NCBI GenBank assembly: GCA_900660155.1
Contig: CABFPE010000082.1
Location: 1,004,106 to 1,068,105, forward strand
DNA: 64,000 nucleotides
DNA from: Hofstenia miamia
Taxonomy: Eukaryota > Xenacoelomorpha > Acoela > Hofsteniidae
Direction of reading: 5' to 3'
Within the stretch, counting starts at the first letter, position 1. Each line of letters starts with the position of its first letter. This document shows, in pieces, positions 60,150-64,000 of this stretch. Below the pieces are notes generated by a model that worked only from the letters and a program-made list of their open reading frames with translations, did no database searches and was not told the DNA's origin. The position numbers and the translations under genes were made by a program.

Positions 60150-60395
60150 AAAGTTACTCCTATGTTTGAGGTACATAAAAATAGTTATAACATTTTCACT
60201 GGAAGTTTCCATTTTGCAAAAGCTTTCGAATTCCTCCCATCTGGTGTTCACAAAAAGAGTTCTATAACCATTTGCAGAAACAACTAACGATGTTGTTTTC
60301 TGTAAACTGATCCCATAATTTCCGTGATCGAGTGGGACTTAAGAAATGAAAGAGGAGATGATTCCCTATTCTGTGGTGTTTTCCAATTTTATATA
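60150..60395. repeat. Dispersed repeat R1, copy at 60.2 kb
   Basis: CCTATGTTTGAGGTACATAA, CGAATTCCTCCCATCTGGTG and AAATGAAAGAGGAGATGATT then CCCTATTCTGTGGTG occur in the R1 order. Three copies lie within 1.3 kb here, suggesting local amplification. Confidence 0.5.
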
Positions 60396-60499
60396 TCTAT
60401 ATTATTTAGTGAGTTATGAGCGGTCAAAAAATTTTATGCAGATTATCACAAATTATAAAAAGCGCCTGTTGTTTATTCTTAAAATACACATTATATATG

Positions 60500-60609
60500 G
60501 AATTAAGAAGGGTACCTGTACCAAGCCGTATCCAATCATAATTGTGCGCAGTCGCTTGTACCCGCGGGTATTGGTGAATGAAACCGGACAGCCGTACCCG
60601 CACATCACT
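60500..60609. mobile_element. Truncated hAT MITE, right end only
   Basis: The stretch ends GTACCCGCACATCACTA, matching the right end of the intact MITE at 60,703-61,058, and abuts a (TA)n run. No left end was found, so the copy is truncated. Confidence 0.5.
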
Positions 60610-60702
60610 AATATATATATATATATGCACACAAATGTAAATACCTTGGAGGTGTGCGCAACGGGTGCTTGGTTCCGGTCTCATCAGGACTGAGATCAGA
60701 TA

Positions 60703-61058
60703 TAGCGGTGTGCGGGCCAGCCAGCCCATGCCTGTCTCACGCGGGCTCGAGAGGGCCCCGGGCTGGCATGGAGAAGAAAAAATAAATGTGTTGTAATTCT
60801 TCTGTTTACTATAACTCAAAACATAGTATCTCTGTTTACAATTCTGTTTGTTATATCTCAAATGACAACGTTACTATATCTCAAATCTACCACTCGTAAA
60901 TTTAACAGCTGAGTGAACAGCTGGTAGTAATGTTTTTATTGGATCTGGAATAATTTACAGGTACATAATGAAATCATGCTCGGGAGGACCACGGGCAGTC
61001 TCAGTGTTGAACAGTGGGCGCGGGCGGGCCGGAAAAATCTGTGGCCCGCACATCACTA
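60703..61058. mobile_element. hAT MITE, 356 bp, perfect 8-bp target duplication, very GC-rich
   Basis: It starts TAGCGGTGTGCGGGCC and ends GGCCCGCACATCACTA. ATCAGATA flanks both sides (60,695-60,702 and 61,059-61,066). Subterminal regions are strongly GC-rich and the core is AT-rich. It is non-coding. Confidence 0.88.
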
Positions 61059-61312
61059 ATCAGATACCGGGATCACAAATATTTCTTCGGGACCATAATA
61101 TCAAGAACTTCCCCCCCCCTAGTATATTATAAATTTAACATTCTATTTATTAAGAGAATAATTCACTTAATATTAATTTTACCAATGACTTCGATGCATT
61201 TTTTGATAATTTTGTTTGTTATATTTAGTTACACTGTATATTTTCGTTATCAATTAAAGTTCTATCTTGATATGTGATAGCACAATTAATGACGCAAATG
61301 ACTAACGGGACC

Positions 61313-61315
<3 letters not shown>

Positions 61316-61388
<73 letters not shown>
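61316..61388. repeat. (TA)n microsatellite, longest ungapped tract here
   Basis: About 73 bp of TA dinucleotides with one AAA interruption. Confidence 0.95.
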
Positions 61389-61390
<2 letters not shown>

Positions 61391-61429
61391 CAATTTTATT
61401 AATCAAATATTTATATTTTTGAACTTACA

Positions 61430-61870
61430 AGCTGTGAAATCCAATTTAAGTCTACTTGCTCTAACTCTATCCAGCGCGTGCTATTTGTGTTGCTCCTCCC
61501 GTCTGGGAGAGGACTCCATCTTATCAAATTGGATTATGATATTCAAACGACACCTTGAACAAGTCTTCCTCATATCAGCACAATCAATTTACAAATTATG
61601 TACATGTGTTCTTGTTATTGGCTTCTTACTTCTGAAAACTTGGCTTTGGCGTTGCTCTCAAAATGAGGAAGAACTCATAAGCTTTACTTAGGACCCTATT
61701 CCAGTTTTGCCTTCTGTACAACCATCCTGTTCATCTCTCCATGTGTTTGATTGTCATGCGATTTATCTCCCGTTTCGAAGACAGACTCCTTTTCAGGCTC
61801 CAGCGGACCAACTTCTCACAACCTCCTATTAGACGACTTGAAGTCTCCCGTTTTTGCTTAATAGCCCACA
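61430..61870. repeat. Higher-GC segment containing dispersed-repeat copy 2
   Basis: The part at 61,515-61,605 matches 15,100-15,225. A 90-codon + frame (61,419-61,691) spans it, but the 15.1-kb copy is not open in that frame, so it is probably not a host gene. The segment is likely part of an unrecognised mobile element. Confidence 0.35.
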
Positions 61871-61879
61871 TTTGTCAAA

Positions 61880-64000
61880 TATCTTAACTCTTATTACTAT
61901 AATTATTAGGCTTATTTTGGGGTGACATTTTTTAACAGACAACCAACATCACACCACGTGAAGAAATGTCTACAAATGCACACCACGAGTCTTACACCGC
62001 ACCACAGAAATAAAAATTATACTAAAATTTTACAACTTAATAACTATCTTCAAAAAGTCACATTCTGTAAAACCATTTTTTAAAGTTTGTGCTCTACAGA
62101 ATTTTTGAATTATTGAGGCTAGCCCCACAAAAATAACCGGAAGCTAAAATGTCACTTCACACCATACCTTGTGGTGTGGGGATTCAAAATTCCACGGCAA
62201 GCTTGATAATTATGCTTGCTGAATCTTCACCATCTAAACATTCTATCTGCATTGCTCACCTTATGGATTTATGTTACATAGCTTTGTAGCATGCATTCAC
62301 TTTTGATGCTCATCACATACTCGACTCCAGTAGCTCAAAAATGAGTGTCATCACTCCTGTTCATATTAATGAAAGCATAAATTAGTGGTCCTGCGGAGTG
62401 CGGTGCAGTGAATACTAGCGCAGTGCACCTCGATGACAGCATCTCAAGAAATTTGAATGATTTTAATTGCACACCACTAAGCGGAGGAAAACTAAATTGA
62501 TTTGCTTCAAAATAAGTGTTGTGCGATAATTCAATTTGCAACTTCATTTTATGGTTTACAACAAAGCAATAAATCGTCATAGATGGTTTTATAGATTAAT
62601 AGGTTTTGGTGTAAAACGTGTTTGAAATAGACAATTTCAATTTTTCTGTTGAAAAATCGACGTCGGAAATAAAATTTTTTAAAAATCCTTGCAAGTTCTT
62701 TAAGAGATCAACAACATAATATGCAATAGTGAAATTTCAGATAAAACCTTCCTGACAGGGATTGATCATAGATGCTTTTTTAGATGATAAAGAAAGATCA
62801 GAATTTATTATTTCTTTTTCTCACTACTGTATTAACATAGCAAATTTTATACGCGCGAAATTGAAGAAAATATATCTTAGTTTATTATATTAAATGAACT
62901 TAATTTCTTATTTCTATGTATTCATTCTAAACTTGCAGTGTGGTGCTGCGCTTTAGATACACGGGGAAATTCAGCAAAGATGTGAACAAGTAAAATTTGT
63001 AAATAATTGAATGTTGTTACTATATATCATCTATGCAACACAAGTGCGAAAAGTTACACAAACAAGGACGTTTTTTGAAAAGAAACGGAATCACCCTTCT
63101 GTACCTTAAAGAGAAAATTGGCCATTCTACGCGATGGAGGGACCGTGGAAGATGGGTTAGGAGTGGCAGATCCGGAAAGATTTTTGGGGATGACCAGAAA
63201 TTGTTGTTGTCTCGTAATTTCTGCAAATTATATCAAATGGAGATTGCAAGGCCATAACTGAAAGTATGTATGAAAAAGAACTATACAGAAGTGTAAGATA
63301 CGAGAACAACGAGAGACTGGGAAGAAAAATAGATCTAATGATGGAGCATGTAACGAAAAACCTCCAATTTTGTACACAAATGCTAGGATTTCTGCGGGAA
63401 ACCTTGTTCATTACAGATGAGGGTTTATTCTTCCTGCATCATAACACTATAACAATTCAACGTAAGTCTGGCAATAAAGTGAGGAAAAAGATGGAAAAGT
63501 TTTCTTCGAAATCTTCAAGTTGTTTGTTTTGAGAATGTCATTCTGTACACATTTGTTAACGTCAATTAACAAACATGCACTTTCTCAATTTCATAATGTA
63601 AACAGAATAATGAATTTTCTGATCTTTTTGCTCGCCTCTGCATCACACATTACTATTCGAAAAGGAAACTTAATAGGAGTTTTAGAATGCCAACAAAAAG
63701 TAAGAAATGATTGATTGATTTCGATAGAAGATGGTCTTTCATCTGAAGTTTCACTCATCCATTTCCAGGCCGTTGCCTCATCAACCTTCATTTTAAGAGA
63801 ATTCAATCCACGAGTCGATGCGTTTTCCACACCTTAAGCGACCTCTTTCATTTTGGAGATTAATTTAGAGAAGCTATTCTTTTTAAGAATTTTTCACATA
63901 TCGTTTGAATTTGCGATAAATTTTATAATTGTGTGATTAATTTCTTGTTGGTTTGTGTAATATCGTTTATTGCAACAACAACAATATTGCGTTAGATATT
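61880..64000. other. No gene firmly recognised
   Basis: A richer-GC stretch at 63,020-63,540 has overlapping + frames (FLKRNGITLLYLKEKIGHST; ERLGRKIDLMMEHVTKNLQF) and a minus frame. None match a family I know. An acceptor-like TTGCAG at about 62,938 precedes a short open frame to TAA. These may be exons or untranslated RNA of an unidentified gene, or element debris. Confidence 0.35.

Noticed and set aside
60346-60861. Open frames of 115 and 145 codons on opposite strands
   Set aside because: They run through a TA tract and GC-rich hAT MITE ends, which explains the lack of stops.

Overview
The window is AT-rich eukaryotic DNA from an invertebrate animal: spliced genes with GT-AG introns, many (TA)n microsatellites, and a heavy load of DNA transposons, MITEs and decayed LINEs. 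A Tc1/mariner relic of a type common in arthropods and an arthropod-compatible AMPA-type receptor make an arthropod (perhaps a crustacean) my best guess, but the sequence does not settle this. I see no bacterial operons, CRISPR arrays, rRNA or tRNA genes.

Region 1 (1-13,150): the 3' part of an AMPA-type ionotropic glutamate receptor gene on the + strand. Eleven exons with mutually compatible splice phases run from the end of the amino-terminal domain through S1, M1, pore loop, M3, S2 and M4 to a short cytoplasmic tail, a stop, and a polyadenylation signal 38 bp later. Its introns carry a TTA-flanked MITE, two hAT MITEs with 8-bp target duplications, a decayed transposase-like element and a Tc1-type fragment.

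Region 2 (13,150-36,500): mostly transposon debris. It holds a minus-strand LINE relic (RT motifs FIDLQKA, YADDL and FKYLG in order), a 1.1-kb MITE whose two arms are built from iterated ~60-bp units, and two hAT elements with perfect 8-bp target duplications. There is also an orphan minus-strand exon with one stop codon, and a minus-strand terminal LIM-domain exon near 25.2 kb.

Region 3 (36,500-38,000): a complete intronless histone H1 gene that ends in AATAAA signals rather than a histone stem-loop, followed by a 3 x 134-bp tandem repeat.

Region 4 (38,000-53,700): hAT MITEs, a broken Ty3/gypsy fossil, two assembly gaps inside (TA)n tracts, a 592-bp duplication joined by a single N, and a 598-bp segment bounded by single Ns that interrupts a repeat and carries a long open frame. 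It also has a minus-strand Tc1/mariner transposase relic, a minus-strand LINE RT relic, a 190-bp palindrome and a hAT C-terminal-domain relic.

Region 5 (53,700-64,000): a probable first coding exon (16 codons, CxxC motif, good donor) at 53,730 with no recognised continuation, then GC-rich hAT MITEs and several dispersed repeats of unknown family.

The only clearly functional genes are the AMPA-type receptor and histone H1. The LIM exon and the 53,730 exon are probably parts of genes whose remaining exons lie outside the window or in exons I could not find. No new multi-gene system is evident; the most unusual structures are the iterated-arm MITE, the 190-bp palindrome and the N-bounded inserted segment.
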